Origin: Pseudomonadota bacterium
GTDB taxonomy: Bacteria > Pseudomonadota > Gammaproteobacteria > Steroidobacterales > Steroidobacteraceae
Assembly: GCA_021838635.1 (NCBI GenBank)
Contig: JAKCDC010000020.1
Coordinates: 1-46,273 of the forward strand
DNA: 46,273 nt
Direction: 5' to 3'
Part shown: in pieces, positions 27,523-35,448 of the stretch
Layout: each line of letters opens with the position of its first letter
Position numbering within the stretch: the first letter of the stretch is position 1
Position numbers and translations under genes: made by a program
Notes under the pieces: generated by a model
The model's input: only the letters and a program-made list of their open reading frames with translations
What the model was told of the DNA's origin: nothing
Databases searched by the model: none

Positions 27523-27531
27523 TGCTAGAAT
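27523..27531 (+). promoter_or_regulatory. Candidate extended -10 promoter of the small membrane protein
   Basis: TGCTAGAAT: a TG dinucleotide one base before TAGAAT, which matches 5 of 6 consensus -10 positions. No good -35 box is present. The GTG start at 27565 is 33 bases downstream. Confidence 0.4.
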
Positions 27532-27564
27532 TCGTGCAACCCGTAGCTCAAGCGGTGGAGTGTC

Positions 27565-27780
27565 GTGAAAGTATCGATCATTGCCGGACTCATTCTGGCG
27601 GTTGGGGGCGTGTTTCTCATCCTGCGACCGCCGCATTACTCGTCACAGCAGCGCGTGTTCAAGATCGCGGGCGTGCAGGCGAGCGTGCGCCAGGAAAAGA
27701 CGCTGCCGGGCTGGGTTGGGGGAACCGTGCTCGGTGCCGGATTCGTGCTGCTGGCGGCGGGACTGTTGAAACGCCTCTGA
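27565..27780 (+). CDS. Small two-helix membrane protein
   Basis: Predicted inner-membrane protein of 71 residues. It has a hydrophobic N-terminal helix (IIAGLILAVGGVFLIL), a polar loop (YSSQQRVFKIAGVQASVRQEKTLP) and a second helix (WVGGTVLGAGFVLLAAGLL). Small proteins of this shape, with a central I-x-x-V-x-A-S-V-x-x-x-K-T-x-P pattern, are common uncharacterised proteins in proteobacteria. GTG start with GGAG four bases upstream and an extended -10 box 33 bases upstream. It stands alone; function unknown. Confidence 0.75.
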   Translation: MKVSIIAGLILAVGGVFLILRPPHYSSQQRVFKIAGVQASVRQEKTLPGWVGGTVLGAGFVLLAAGLLKRL

Positions 27781-28046
27781 CGCACCTCGCTCAGAGTCCC
27801 GCGCTGACCCCTCTTGACACCATTGCTGACAGTGCCACGGCGGGCTTAGCGCTCGCGGGCCATCGGGCCGATTCGCGATTCCACGTGGGGCGGCGCTGAG
27901 TGCCCGTGGCGAACACCCGGCGCGGGTTCTCCGTCGCGCCGGCCGCTCCCCGCGCGCGCCTCCCTCGGCGTCTGGGTCACTGCAAGCGATGAGCCTGCCA
28001 GGAGTGAGCGCAATCCTTCGGCCCGAACCTCAACACTGACGCCGGG
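27781..28046. other. Non-coding spacer
   Basis: Together with the element at 28047-28105 and the bases up to 28259 this is a 480-base stretch between two small genes. I see no coding frame in it. Confidence 0.4.
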
Positions 28047-28105
28047 CGCCAGTGATTTGAACCCTCGAAATCGCGAGCATCGGTGCTCGCTCCGTTGCAC
28101 TGGCG
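28047..28105. other. Nested inverted-repeat element, possible structured RNA
   Basis: A 59-base element with perfect 8-bp outer arms (CGCCAGTG and CACTGGCG). They enclose a perfect 7-bp hairpin GCGAGCA-TCGG-TGCTCGC at 28073-28090. The strand is not decided by the sequence. Possible structured RNA or protein-binding site; the minus strand carries a GGTTCAAATC string like a tRNA T-loop, but a full tRNA cannot be folded. Confidence 0.35.
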
Positions 28106-28259
28106 AAGGCCGTGTCCTCGAGAGTTCTCGGACCGATCACACACGCCGACCCGGCACCTTACCCCAGAGCGTCTTCTGCGGCGTCGATCAACAGCCCCCC
28201 GTGGAATTCGCCGACCGCGGCGACGTATACTCGAGCCTCCTTCAATGCTGGAGACTGGC

Positions 28260-28367
28260 ATGAGCAAAGGCATGGATAAGAAGAAAGAGGCCAAGAAGAA
28301 ACCGGCGAAGACCCTCGAGGAAAAGCGCGCGGCAAAACGAGAGAAGCGCGAATCCCGAGGACGTTGA
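28260..28367 (+). CDS. Lysine-rich 35-residue protein
   Basis: A very small basic protein, MSKGMDKKKEAKKKPAKTLE... ending EKRESRGR, about half Lys/Arg and otherwise mostly Glu and Ala. Such short, highly charged proteins recur in gammaproteobacterial genomes and are probably real. GGAG lies 6 bases before the ATG, and the composition is unlike a random frame in GC-rich DNA. It could be helical and bind nucleic acid; the function is unknown. It has no operon partner. Confidence 0.68.
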   Translation: MSKGMDKKKEAKKKPAKTLEEKRAAKREKRESRGR

Positions 28368-28888
28368 GAGACGCTCGGCCCGGCTCGCCGCAACGAGTGC
28401 CCCTCGCTTGCGGCGAATACGGGGAACGGGGCGACACGCTCGGCGCTTCGGATTCGGCGCGTCCGCGGTGTCTCGCTCGGCGCGGGTGCGGTGAGTCCCT
28501 CAGCCGGGAACACGCGTGCCGTTCACTCGCGCCCTGTGCGCGCATTGGCAGCCCTGCTCCACGGACATCAGCTCGCACCCGTACACCGCTGCGGCGATCA
28601 GTGGTTCACTGACACTGGAATCATTCAGATCCAGCACAAGAAATACGCGCAGAAATAATCTATAACTAATTGAATATTTTCGAAATTATTGTGCCACTCA
28701 GTGCCGTTCTCAGCTGAATGTTCTGGCGCAGCTGCGATGCGAGCGTCCTTCCCATGGGACGCCGCAATGGCAGGGTGATCCCGCAACGCTATTCAAACCA
28801 CACCTGCACACCCTCAAGGCCGCAGTACTCGGTCATCACCACCGGCATCGATGCACGCACCGACCGAGGGGTAGGTGTGCGCCGCCGC
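28368..28888. other. Gene-free stretch with an AT-rich island
   Basis: No protein-like frame. Most is GC-rich, but 28620-28692 is strikingly AT-rich and contains the dyad listed at 28674-28691. It lies between the small Lys-rich gene and the 3' end of the MFS gene, so no known gene start explains the island. Confidence 0.5.
28674..28691. promoter_or_regulatory. AT-rich 18-bp palindrome
   Basis: AATATTTTCGAAATTATT: 16 of 18 positions are symmetric around TTTCGAAA. It is within an AT-rich island in otherwise GC-rich DNA. It looks like a binding site for a dimeric protein, but no gene begins nearby. Confidence 0.4.
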
Positions 28889-30316
28889 TCACACGGATAG
28901 TGATGAGGTCGCCGGCGTGGTGCGCCGAAGCCAAACGCTACCGAGCACGGCCGCCACCAGTGCAAAGCCGGCCCCGGTACCGAAGGCCGCCTGATAGCCA
29001 CCCGCAAGCGCTTGCACATGAGTGGCGCCGTCGGCGAGCAGGCCGCCACTGCGCGCCGCCGCCACACTCGCCAGCACCGCCAATCCCAAAGCGCCCCCCA
29101 GCAGGAATGCGGTGTTCACAATGCCGGATGCCAGACCGGACTCCGTATGCGCCACCTCGCTCATGGCCGCCATCAGCATGGGGTTGAAGGCGATGCCGCC
29201 GCCCACACCGAGCAGGAGCATGCCGGGCAGAACGTCACCGACCAGCGTGCCCGCCACCGGCGCTCGGGCGAATAGCGCCAGGCCAATCGCGGCAATGACC
29301 AGGCCCACGCCCAGCGGACGGCGTACGCCAAAGCGCATCACCAGCTTCGCAGACAGGCTGATCGAGAACGCCGCCATGACCAGATTGGCCGGCACGAAGG
29401 CGATCCCGATCTGCATCGGGGTGAACCCGAGTACGCGCTGCATGTACAGCGCCGAGAGAAAGAACCAGGCAAACATCGCCGCCGACCACAGCATCGCGGA
29501 AATGCTGGCGATGGAGAGATTGCGCAGCCGGAACAGACTGAGCGGCACGAGCGGGTGAGCAGATCTTGACTCGATGCGCAGGAACAGTGCGAAGAAGGCC
29601 GCGGCAAGTCCGAACACCCCGAGGGTGCGCATCGATGTCCAGCCCGCGCTATTGCCATCGATCGTGGCGTAGACCGCCAAAAGCAACGCGAGCGTGACGG
29701 TCACGGCACCCCCGACGTCAAGATGCCGAGCACCCGTGGCCTCCCCGGCATGGCGCGGCAACACCCGCCAGCACAATGCGAACACCACCGCCCCGAGCGG
29801 AACGTTGACCAGGAAAATCCAGTGCCAGTTGAAGCCGCCGGTCAGCACACCGCCCAGCACCGCACCGATGCACCCGCCTCCTGAGCACACGAGGCCGTAC
29901 ACACCCATCGCCTTGGCCCGATCAGCCGGCTCGCTGAACAGGTTCATGATGAGCGAGAGCGAGACCGAATCCACCACGGCACCGCCGAGGCCCTGCACCC
30001 CTCTCGCCACGACCAGAAGCACGCGCGAGTCCGCCAGTCCGCAGCTGAGCGACGCCGCCGTGAACAGCACGAGCCCGATCAGAAACACACGGCGATGACC
30101 GTACAGGTCTCCGAGCCGTCCGCCGAGCAGCAGGAACCCACCGAAGGTGAGCATGTAGGCGTTCACCACCCACGCCAGCGACGCCTCGCTGAAATGCAAA
30201 TCGGCTCGGATCGAGGGTAAGGCGACATTCACGATGGTGATGTCGAGCACGATCATGAGCGCCCCGAGACACAGGATGCCCATGGCCAGCCAGCGGTCGT
30301 GCTCTCGGTGGACCAT
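28889..30316 (-). CDS. MFS drug exporter, DHA2 (EmrB/QacA) family
   Basis: Predicted inner-membrane proton-driven exporter of 475 residues with about 14 hydrophobic segments. The family motifs are visible: LDITIVNVALPSIRADL in helix 1 (the D-x-T-I-V-N-V-A-L-P signature), GGRLGDLYGHRR in the first cytoplasmic loop (motif A) and VVARGVQGLGGA (motif B). Later segments such as PLVPLSLFRLRNLS are typical of 14-helix transporters. Substrate unknown; drugs or toxic metabolites are typical. No adjacent HlyD-type adaptor, so it probably acts at the inner membrane alone. The weak ribosome-binding site suggests modest expression. A DUF1648-like gene lies upstream on the same strand, 308 bases away. Confidence 0.9.
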   Translation of the reverse strand: MVHREHDRWLAMGILCLGALMIVLDITIVNVALPSIRADLHFSEASLAWVVNAYMLTFGGFLLLGGRLGDLYGHRRVFLIGLVLFTAASLSCGLADSRVLLVVARGVQGLGGAVVDSVSLSLIMNLFSEPADRAKAMGVYGLVCSGGGCIGAVLGGVLTGGFNWHWIFLVNVPLGAVVFALCWRVLPRHAGEATGARHLDVGGAVTVTLALLLAVYATIDGNSAGWTSMRTLGVFGLAAAFFALFLRIESRSAHPLVPLSLFRLRNLSIASISAMLWSAAMFAWFFLSALYMQRVLGFTPMQIGIAFVPANLVMAAFSISLSAKLVMRFGVRRPLGVGLVIAAIGLALFARAPVAGTLVGDVLPGMLLLGVGGGIAFNPMLMAAMSEVAHTESGLASGIVNTAFLLGGALGLAVLASVAAARSGGLLADGATHVQALAGGYQAAFGTGAGFALVAAVLGSVWLRRTTPATSSLSV

Positions 30317-30624
30317 GTCTTTGGGTCAGCTCAAGTGGGGGCGCAACGCGGTGGCCAAGGCTTCCGGTGAGCGGAAGATTACACGGTGGATCGGATCCGT
30401 GTCGCCCCTGCCCCGCGGACCCGGTCCGCCTCGAACCGTCGACGGCCGAGGGTGCCGGTGACCGGCGCTTCGGGGTCCGAGAGAGGGCACCGCCGGACGC
30501 TCGGCCGACACGGAACATCTCTCCCCGCGCCGACAAGGTGCTCAGGCCCGCGCATCGGACCGGCGGACACCGTTCGTCCAGTTCCACCTTCCAGGACCGC
30601 AGCGCGGTGCGCCCTGACGCACCA
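30317..30624. other. Intergenic region upstream of the MFS gene
   Basis: About 310 bases between two minus-strand genes. It presumably holds the MFS promoter, but I see no convincing promoter hexamers or terminator, and the open frames here are shadow-like. Confidence 0.35.
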
Positions 30625-30975
30625 CTACGACAAGGCGAGATGCCACCCGAGGCCCGCCCGGAGCACCCAGAGGTTGACGATGAAGATCAGCCCTGCAACG
30701 CCCGCCACCACCCCCGGATATTGGCGAGCGTCAAGACCGCCGGTGTCTTCCTGAATTCCGATCGGCTCGAACACGATCGTGCCGACTCCGATCACCACCG
30801 ACGCGAGCGGGGCACACCACGAACCGAGCCATTTCGGCATCCACCCGTCGATCACGCCCGCAGCTTTCCAATGGGTCGGGATGATTGCCGGGAGCATCGG
30901 ATACAGTACCGCCAACATTGCGAACAGCGCGAGGACGAATGCGATCGCAAGCCGGAACCGCTTTACGTCTTCCAC
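30625..30975 (-). CDS. DUF1648-like small membrane protein
   Basis: Predicted membrane protein of 116 residues with four hydrophobic segments. The core motif MLPAIIPTHWKAAGVIDGWMPKW matches the DUF1648 (SdpI-related) pattern P-x-H-W-x-A-x-G-x-x-D-G. Full SdpI immunity proteins are about twice as long, so this is the short form. I prefer the GTG at 30975, which has GAGG eight bases upstream; a longer ATG start at 31038 has no ribosome-binding site. It reads toward the MFS gene on the same strand. A role in immunity or envelope stress is only a family-based guess. Confidence 0.72.
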   Translation of the reverse strand: MEDVKRFRLAIAFVLALFAMLAVLYPMLPAIIPTHWKAAGVIDGWMPKWLGSWCAPLASVVIGVGTIVFEPIGIQEDTGGLDARQYPGVVAGVAGLIFIVNLWVLRAGLGWHLALS

Positions 30976-31636
30976 AGCGTCTGCCTCATTCCACTGATTC
31001 GGGGTGATTCGGTCAACACTCACGCCACTCTGGCACACACTTCACGAGTCGAATACATGCCCATCTGCGCGCGTTGCCCGTGCCGTGAATGCCCCCCGGT
31101 CCAGGTGCATGTCCAAAAGACCTCGAATGGTCACCCGCCTGAACTCACGGCACACGAGGATCGGCTTTGCAGAGATAACGCCGAAGTCTGCCAAACTCTG
31201 AATCGTACGTCGTCGTGGAATCTGTGAGTGCGCACCACATCGCGGAGTGCGCCAGAAATTCACAGGCGGCTTCGCGGCCAGCGAGACTTCGCGCGGAGAC
31301 CTCCGCGAGCATGAAGGCGTGTGCGACACGGCCGTTGATGCCCCGTTCGAAGATCGGCCCGAACGGGCAACGATTTCACTGACGGTCTTCGACGGCCTCG
31401 AGCGCCCCGGAATCGGCGATCTCGATCTCCTCCTTGTGCCCTCCAGACCTCTCACGGGCCACCCCAGGATCCTGGACGCGACGGACTCGGCGCCGCTCTG
31501 CACACCTGGATCGCGCACCTTTCATCGTGATCGAGACAATTGACAGCGCTGGGATTCGATGGCGCACCCCAAGGGGTAGCGCTCCCCGCCGTATGCGCAT
31601 AAACTGGATCCTTTGCGTCTTCATCCGGATCAGCGC
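30976..31636. other. Gap between the DUF1648 gene and the peptide transporter
   Basis: About 660 bases between divergent genes. Frames of 98 residues (plus, 31247-31543) and 158 residues (minus, 31042-31518) are open but resemble no family I know. A 7-bp inverted repeat CGCGGAG-AC-CTCCGCG is at 31292-31307. The promoters of both flanking genes should lie here, but I cannot assign them. Confidence 0.4.
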
Positions 31637-33139
31637 ATGACACAAAAACAATCCGCTTCGCGGACCGCAGGATTCGTCACCCTCTTTCTGATCGAGATGT
31701 GGGAGCGATTCGGCTACTACGGCATGACGGCCGTAGTGGTGTTGTTCATGGTGCAGCACCTTCACTACAGCGACGACCGTGCGAATCTCACGTTCGGCGC
31801 GTTCTCCGCCATGGCCTACGCCGTGCCCGCCATCGGGGGATGGATCGGTGATCGTGTGCTCGGCAGCCGCCGCACCGCGCTGCTCGGCGCCATCATTCTG
31901 GCGATGGGCTACGCGATGCTCGCATTGCCATACCCGGGATTGCTGTTTGTCGCGTTGAGCGTGGTGGCAGTGGGGGGCGGCATTTTCAAGGCCAATCCGG
32001 CGAACCTGATTTCCAAGCTGTACGAAGGTGAAACGGCCAAGATCGACAGTGCCTTCACCCTGTACTACATGGCCGTCAATACCGGCGCCACGATCTCCCA
32101 AATTGCTACACCGCTCATTGCCGTCTGGGTGGGCTGGCACGTCGCATTCGCGGTCTGCGCGACGGGCTTGGTCATCGGCATCCTGAATTATCTGCTCATG
32201 CGCCGCCACCTCGCGAATGTCGGGTCCGAGCCTGATTTCGCGCCGTTCCCGGCCAAGAAAATGCTGGCTGTTGTGCTCGGCGCCGCCATAGGCATCGGCC
32301 TGGTCGCAGTGATCCTGCAGAATCTCGCGCTGGCCGAGGCAGTCGTGTGGCTGGCGTTCATCACCTTGGTCGTGATATTCGCCGCGCTCATCTGGAAGAG
32401 CAATGCGCAGGAGCGCAAAGGGCTTTGGGCCGTCATCATCCTCACCGTCGAGACCATGCTGTTTTTCATCTTCTATCAGCAGATGTCGACGTCACTCACC
32501 CTGTTCGCACTGCGCAACGTCGATTTGCATCTGCACGTGCTCGGCATCCACTACACCGTACCGGCCGGCCAGGTACAGGCGCTCGATCCGATCTGGATCT
32601 TCGTCCTGAGCCCGGTGCTCGCGTGGCTCTATAACCGTTTGAGCCGCGGCCGCGGTGATTTGCACATTGCCACGAAATTCGCGATTGGCTTCGTGGTGTT
32701 GAGCGTAGGGTTCTTCGTCTACGGACTGAGCAGCATGTTCGCGGTACAGGGCAAGGTCGCCTTCGGATGGATGATCGGCGGATTTGGCTTACAGGCCCTC
32801 GGCGAGCTGCTCATCAGCGGCCTCGGACTCGCCATGGTCTCTCGCTACGTGGGTCCCCGGCTTCGCGGCTTCATCATGGGCGCGTGGTTTCTCGCCACCG
32901 GCATCTCGCAGTATCTGGGCGGTTTCGTCGCGAACTACGCCGCCGTACCTAACCAAACCACCGATCCGGTGCAGACGCTGCCACTGTACTCACACCTGTT
33001 CTACGGCCTCGGAATCGTTGCCATCATCGGAGCGCTGGCGGCGGTCGCCATTGTGCCCCTGATGAAGCGCTTGTCCGCCACAGCGCAGGACGTGGTCATC
33101 CCCGCGGGCATCCCAGGGACCATCCGCGCAGAGGAATAA
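31637..33139 (+). CDS. POT/PTR-family proton-coupled peptide transporter
   Basis: Predicted inner-membrane importer of di- and tripeptides, 500 residues with about 14 hydrophobic segments. The hallmark ExxERFxYYG motif is present as EMWERFGYYGM near residue 22. The PTR signature region reads GGWIGDRVLGSRRT and later GGGIFKANPANLISKLYEGE, and YYMAVNTGATISQIATPLIA is also typical. A conserved glutamate lies in ALGELLISGLGL late in the protein. The ATG at 31637 begins the family N-terminus; the open frame starts 8 codons earlier. The ribosome-binding site is weak. No operon partner. Confidence 0.92.
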   Translation: MTQKQSASRTAGFVTLFLIEMWERFGYYGMTAVVVLFMVQHLHYSDDRANLTFGAFSAMAYAVPAIGGWIGDRVLGSRRTALLGAIILAMGYAMLALPYPGLLFVALSVVAVGGGIFKANPANLISKLYEGETAKIDSAFTLYYMAVNTGATISQIATPLIAVWVGWHVAFAVCATGLVIGILNYLLMRRHLANVGSEPDFAPFPAKKMLAVVLGAAIGIGLVAVILQNLALAEAVVWLAFITLVVIFAALIWKSNAQERKGLWAVIILTVETMLFFIFYQQMSTSLTLFALRNVDLHLHVLGIHYTVPAGQVQALDPIWIFVLSPVLAWLYNRLSRGRGDLHIATKFAIGFVVLSVGFFVYGLSSMFAVQGKVAFGWMIGGFGLQALGELLISGLGLAMVSRYVGPRLRGFIMGAWFLATGISQYLGGFVANYAAVPNQTTDPVQTLPLYSHLFYGLGIVAIIGALAAVAIVPLMKRLSATAQDVVIPAGIPGTIRAEE

Positions 33140-33245
33140 TAGAGAAAGGCCGCAGCGAACTGCGCAGCACCCGGAACACCGCTTGCCAGGATCCATCGCT
33201 TGCACCTTCCGGAGGTTCGGGCCGCGCTTGCACGCGGCATTCCGA

Positions 33246-33560
33246 TCAGGCCGGGTGCAGCGAGATCTTAAGATGGAGTGCCTGCAGGACTTTCAGCACC
33301 GTTGCGAGACTCGGATTCCCGTCCTTCGACAGGGCCTTGTAGAGCCCTTCGCGCGTGAGCCCCGTGTCCTTCGCAAGCTGCATCATGCCGCGAGTGCGCG
33401 CCACCGTTCCAAGAGCCTGCGCAATGAAGGCCGGATCGTCGGGTGCCTCCTCCAGGCACGCCTGCAGGTAGGCCGCCATATCCTCTTCGGACTTCAGATA
33501 GTCGGCGCTGTCGTAGCGGCTGAAAGTCTCCTTCACTCGTCTTGGTCGTTTGGTTGCCAT
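33246..33560 (-). CDS. Antitoxin with XRE-type helix-turn-helix (HigA-like addiction module)
   Basis: Predicted DNA-binding antitoxin of 104 residues, second gene of a toxin-first module. The N-terminal half (YDSADYLKSEEDMAAYLQACLEEAPDDPAFIAQALGTVAR, broken here by the text limit: about residues 16-55) carries the typical toxin-binding region. The C-terminal half has the helix-turn-helix MMQLAKDTGLTREGLYKALS followed by GNPSLATVLKVLQAL. It is complete, unlike its partner toxin, whose reading frame is broken. The start codon lies 3 bases after the stop of the restored toxin frame. In the family the antitoxin represses its own promoter; a dyad at 33878-33894 is a candidate site. Confidence 0.88.
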   Translation of the reverse strand: MATKRPRRVKETFSRYDSADYLKSEEDMAAYLQACLEEAPDDPAFIAQALGTVARTRGMMQLAKDTGLTREGLYKALSKDGNPSLATVLKVLQALHLKISLHPA

Positions 33561-33563
33561 GAT

Positions 33564-33858
33564 TCAGCGTTTCCAGTTTTTTGCAATCTCGACCGCGCGA
33601 CGTATCGCCACCCTGAGTCCGCTTGTCTCCACCACAGAAGAGAAGCACGACGGTCGTGCCGCCCTGCTGATAAAACACACGGTAGCCTGGACCGTAGTCG
33701 ATGCGCAGTTGGCTTATGCCACCCTGGGTGGGCTTCACATCCCCAGGATTGCCCATCGTCAGCCGATCTATGCGTGCTTGAATACGCACGCGGGCCTGAC
33801 GATCCTTCAGCCCGGAAAGCCAGCGGTCGAACGTCTGCGACTTCACGACCGTGAACAT
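33564..33858 (-). pseudogene. RelE/HigB-like toxin gene, frameshifted
   Basis: Remains of a type II toxin (killer-protein-like mRNA interferase family). The first 82 residues read MFTVVKSQTFDRWLSGLKDR, then IDYGPGYRVFY and LLFCGGDKRTQ. After that the frame runs on into unrelated sequence across the antitoxin gene. Shifting by one base at the CCC run 33611-33613 restores VAIRRAVEIAKNWKR and a stop at 33564, giving the expected 97 residues. So a single base seems inserted (or two lost). The antitoxin is intact. Alternatives are a sequencing error in the run or programmed frameshifting. Confidence 0.8.
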
Positions 33859-33877
33859 GGGCAAGATGTATCCTATG

Positions 33878-33894
33878 GTTTACAGCATGTCAAC
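33878..33894 (-). promoter_or_regulatory. Candidate promoter/operator of the toxin-antitoxin pair
   Basis: On the minus strand a perfect -35 box TTGACA lies at 33893-33888, 30 bases upstream of the toxin ATG; the -10 box is poor (TACATC after 17 bases). The -35 box is inside an imperfect palindrome GTTTACAGCATGTCAAC (12 of 17 positions symmetric), suited to autorepression by the antitoxin. Confidence 0.4.
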
Positions 33895-34639
33895 TCCCGT
33901 TTGCCTCTCGGTGACAGGTCAGATCCGTGCGAAGGCACATCGACGCCGTGGGGCTACTGCGTGTTGACGAAGCACAAGTTGGCATTCGGTCCGCGACGCC
34001 GTCTGGCGGGCGGGCGGGCGGGCGGGCACTTTCACCGGCGGCGCAGCGGATCCGTGCGCCCTCTCATGGAGGCATTACGAGGGCCTCGATCTTGATGCTT
34101 GGGGGCATCAAAATAGCGGGCCATCGATGTGGTATGAGCTTGGCGCCTTCGCTGTTCCTCAAGCGTGTTGGCGGAGATTAGGAACTGTGTGATTCTGGGG
34201 GTGAGAGTCGGGTTCCTGAAGCAGCGCCAGGAGCCGGCCGTGACCTTGGCCCTGTGGACCCACGACTGCAGCCAGACTCGGCGGCAGTGAAATTAATATG
34301 TTGTTTGGCGAAGGCAAGGGACAGAGCCACGGAACGAGCAATTACCTCGCCAGAAATTCGCGAAAACGCGTCGAACATCAAAAGGAGGCGGATTTGGGCC
34401 CCCATCAACACTCAAGCGAATAGAACGCATGCATGGCACGCATCCAGTGCGTCCTCTCCGGCCCTACTAGCGCGCACGAGGACGCGCCATGCGCAACGAA
34501 GACGGTCTGCACAAGTGTTTCAGAGCCGATCTACCGCGTTTGGTGCAGTGGACCAGTGCCGACACACGCTGGAATACCTGGGGAAATCAAAGGCGGACCC
34601 AAACGCGGACACAGTCCACATCGTTACCGCTCGTTTTGA
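33895..34639. other. Gene-poor stretch next to tRNA-Pro
   Basis: About 745 bases without a recognisable gene. Base composition is less GC-rich than the core genes on the right. It ends exactly at the 3' end of tRNA-Pro, a common integration point, but I see no integrase or duplicated tRNA end in the window. Confidence 0.45.
34005..34027. repeat. Tandem tetranucleotide repeat (GGCG)
   Basis: Five and three-quarter copies of GGCG in a non-coding stretch. Copy number of such repeats can change by slippage. No gene is obviously affected. Confidence 0.8.
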
Positions 34640-34716
34640 TGGTCGGAGCGCCGAGATTTGAACTCGGGACCCCTTGCACCCCATGCAAGTGCGCTACCAG
34701 ACTGCGCCACGCTCCG
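34640..34716 (-). tRNA. tRNA-Pro (anticodon GGG)
   Basis: 77 bases with an encoded CCA end. The acceptor arms CGGAGCG/CGCTCCG pair fully. The anticodon stem CTTGC/GCAAG encloses the loop ATGGGGT, anticodon GGG (Pro). The T-arm reads CCGAG-TTCAAAT-CTCGG. It lies just downstream of the merR gene on the same strand. Confidence 0.95.
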
Positions 34717-34808
34717 ACGAGAGACTTTTGTTCTTCTGGACGGCACGAGCGGGGATCTCTCGTGCGCGCGGCAATGATACCCCGAATCCCGCCTCGTGCG
34801 GGAGAGGA

Positions 34809-35165
34809 TCAGCGCCTGAGGATCTTCAGCAGCTCCTCGAGCTCCAGGCGCATCTGCTTGGCGATCTGCTGGCTCTGGAATACGTCCGTTCGCGCCTCGT
34901 CGCCCGTCAGGTGATTGCGCGCCCCGCCGATGGTGAAGCCCTGCTCGTAGAGCAGGCTCCTGATCTGGCGGATCACGAGCACATCCTGGCGCTGGTAATA
35001 GCGGCGGTTGCCGCGACGCTTGACCGGCTTGAGCTGCGGGAATTCCTGCTCCCAATAGCGCAGCACGTGCGGTTTGACACCGCACAGGTCGCTCACCTCG
35101 CCAATGGTGAAATAGCGCTTGCCGGGGATCGCCGGCAGCTCGGCGTTATTCTTGGGCTCCAACAT
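34809..35165 (-). CDS. MerR-family regulator next to ihfA
   Basis: Predicted DNA-binding protein of 118 residues. The N-terminal MerR helix-turn-helix is clear: [28 protein letters not shown], then [19 protein letters not shown]. The C-terminal part is a dimerisation helix ([16 protein letters not shown]). There are no metal-binding Cys in the C-terminus, so it is not a metal sensor of the classical kind. This short MerR-like gene directly downstream of ihfA is a conserved arrangement in gammaproteobacteria, but its role is not known. It overlaps ihfA by 20 bases, so translation is coupled. Confidence 0.9.
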   Translation of the reverse strand: MLEPKNNAELPAIPGKRYFTIGEVSDLCGVKPHVLRYWEQEFPQLKPVKRRGNRRYYQRQDVLVIRQIRSLLYEQGFTIGGARNHLTGDEARTDVFQSQQIAKQMRLELEELLKILRR

Positions 35166-35445
35166 ACGCTTCGACCCGTGCCTTCAGTTTCTGTCCCGGA
35201 CGGAACGTCACCACTCGCCTGGCGGTGATCGGAATCTCCTCACCCGTCTTGGGATTGCGGCCCGGCCGCGGACTCTTATCTCTGAGGTCGAAATTACCGA
35301 AACCCGAGAGCTTGACCTGCTCGCCGTTCGAGAGCGCCGCACGCACCTCCTCGAAGAACAGATCCACGAGCTCCCGCGCCTCCCGCTTGTTCAGACCCAG
35401 CTGGTTGAACAGTGCTTCGGCCATCTCCGCCTTGGTCAGCGCCAT
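35146..35445 (-). CDS. ihfA: Integration host factor subunit alpha
   Basis: DNA-bending nucleoid protein that forms a heterodimer with IhfB and shapes promoters, including sigma-54 promoters, and recombination sites. The 99-residue length and sequence fit: [23 protein letters not shown], then [22 protein letters not shown] (the last residues of this segment form the DNA-intercalating arm), [23 protein letters not shown]. It follows pheT with 3 bases between, as in E. coli, and overlaps the downstream merR gene by 20 bases. IHF would be expected to assist the sigma-54 promoter of the Fap-like operon, though no clear IHF site was identified there. Confidence 0.97.
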   Translation of the reverse strand: MALTKAEMAEALFNQLGLNKREARELVDLFFEEVRAALSNGEQVKLSGFGNFDLRDKSPRPGRNPKTGEEIPITARRVVTFRPGQKLKARVEAYVGAQE

Positions 35446-35448
35446 TAT

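Noticed and set aside
27539-27563. CCCGTAGCTCAAGCGGTGGAGTG resembles a tRNA D-arm
   Set aside because: No acceptor, anticodon or T-arm follows; the next bases are the coding start of the small membrane protein.
27324-27899. 191-residue plus-strand open frame with GGAG before its ATG
   Set aside because: It overlaps the small membrane protein in another frame, and its sequence shows no domain or protein-like pattern.
28040-28110. Possible minus-strand tRNA around GGTTCAAATC
   Set aside because: The stem around the T-loop-like string does not pair and no anticodon arm can be drawn; the nested inverted repeats explain the structure better.
31042-31518. 158-residue minus-strand open frame between the DUF1648 gene and the POT transporter
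   Set aside because: No recognisable family and no clear start signal; left as unassigned intergenic DNA.
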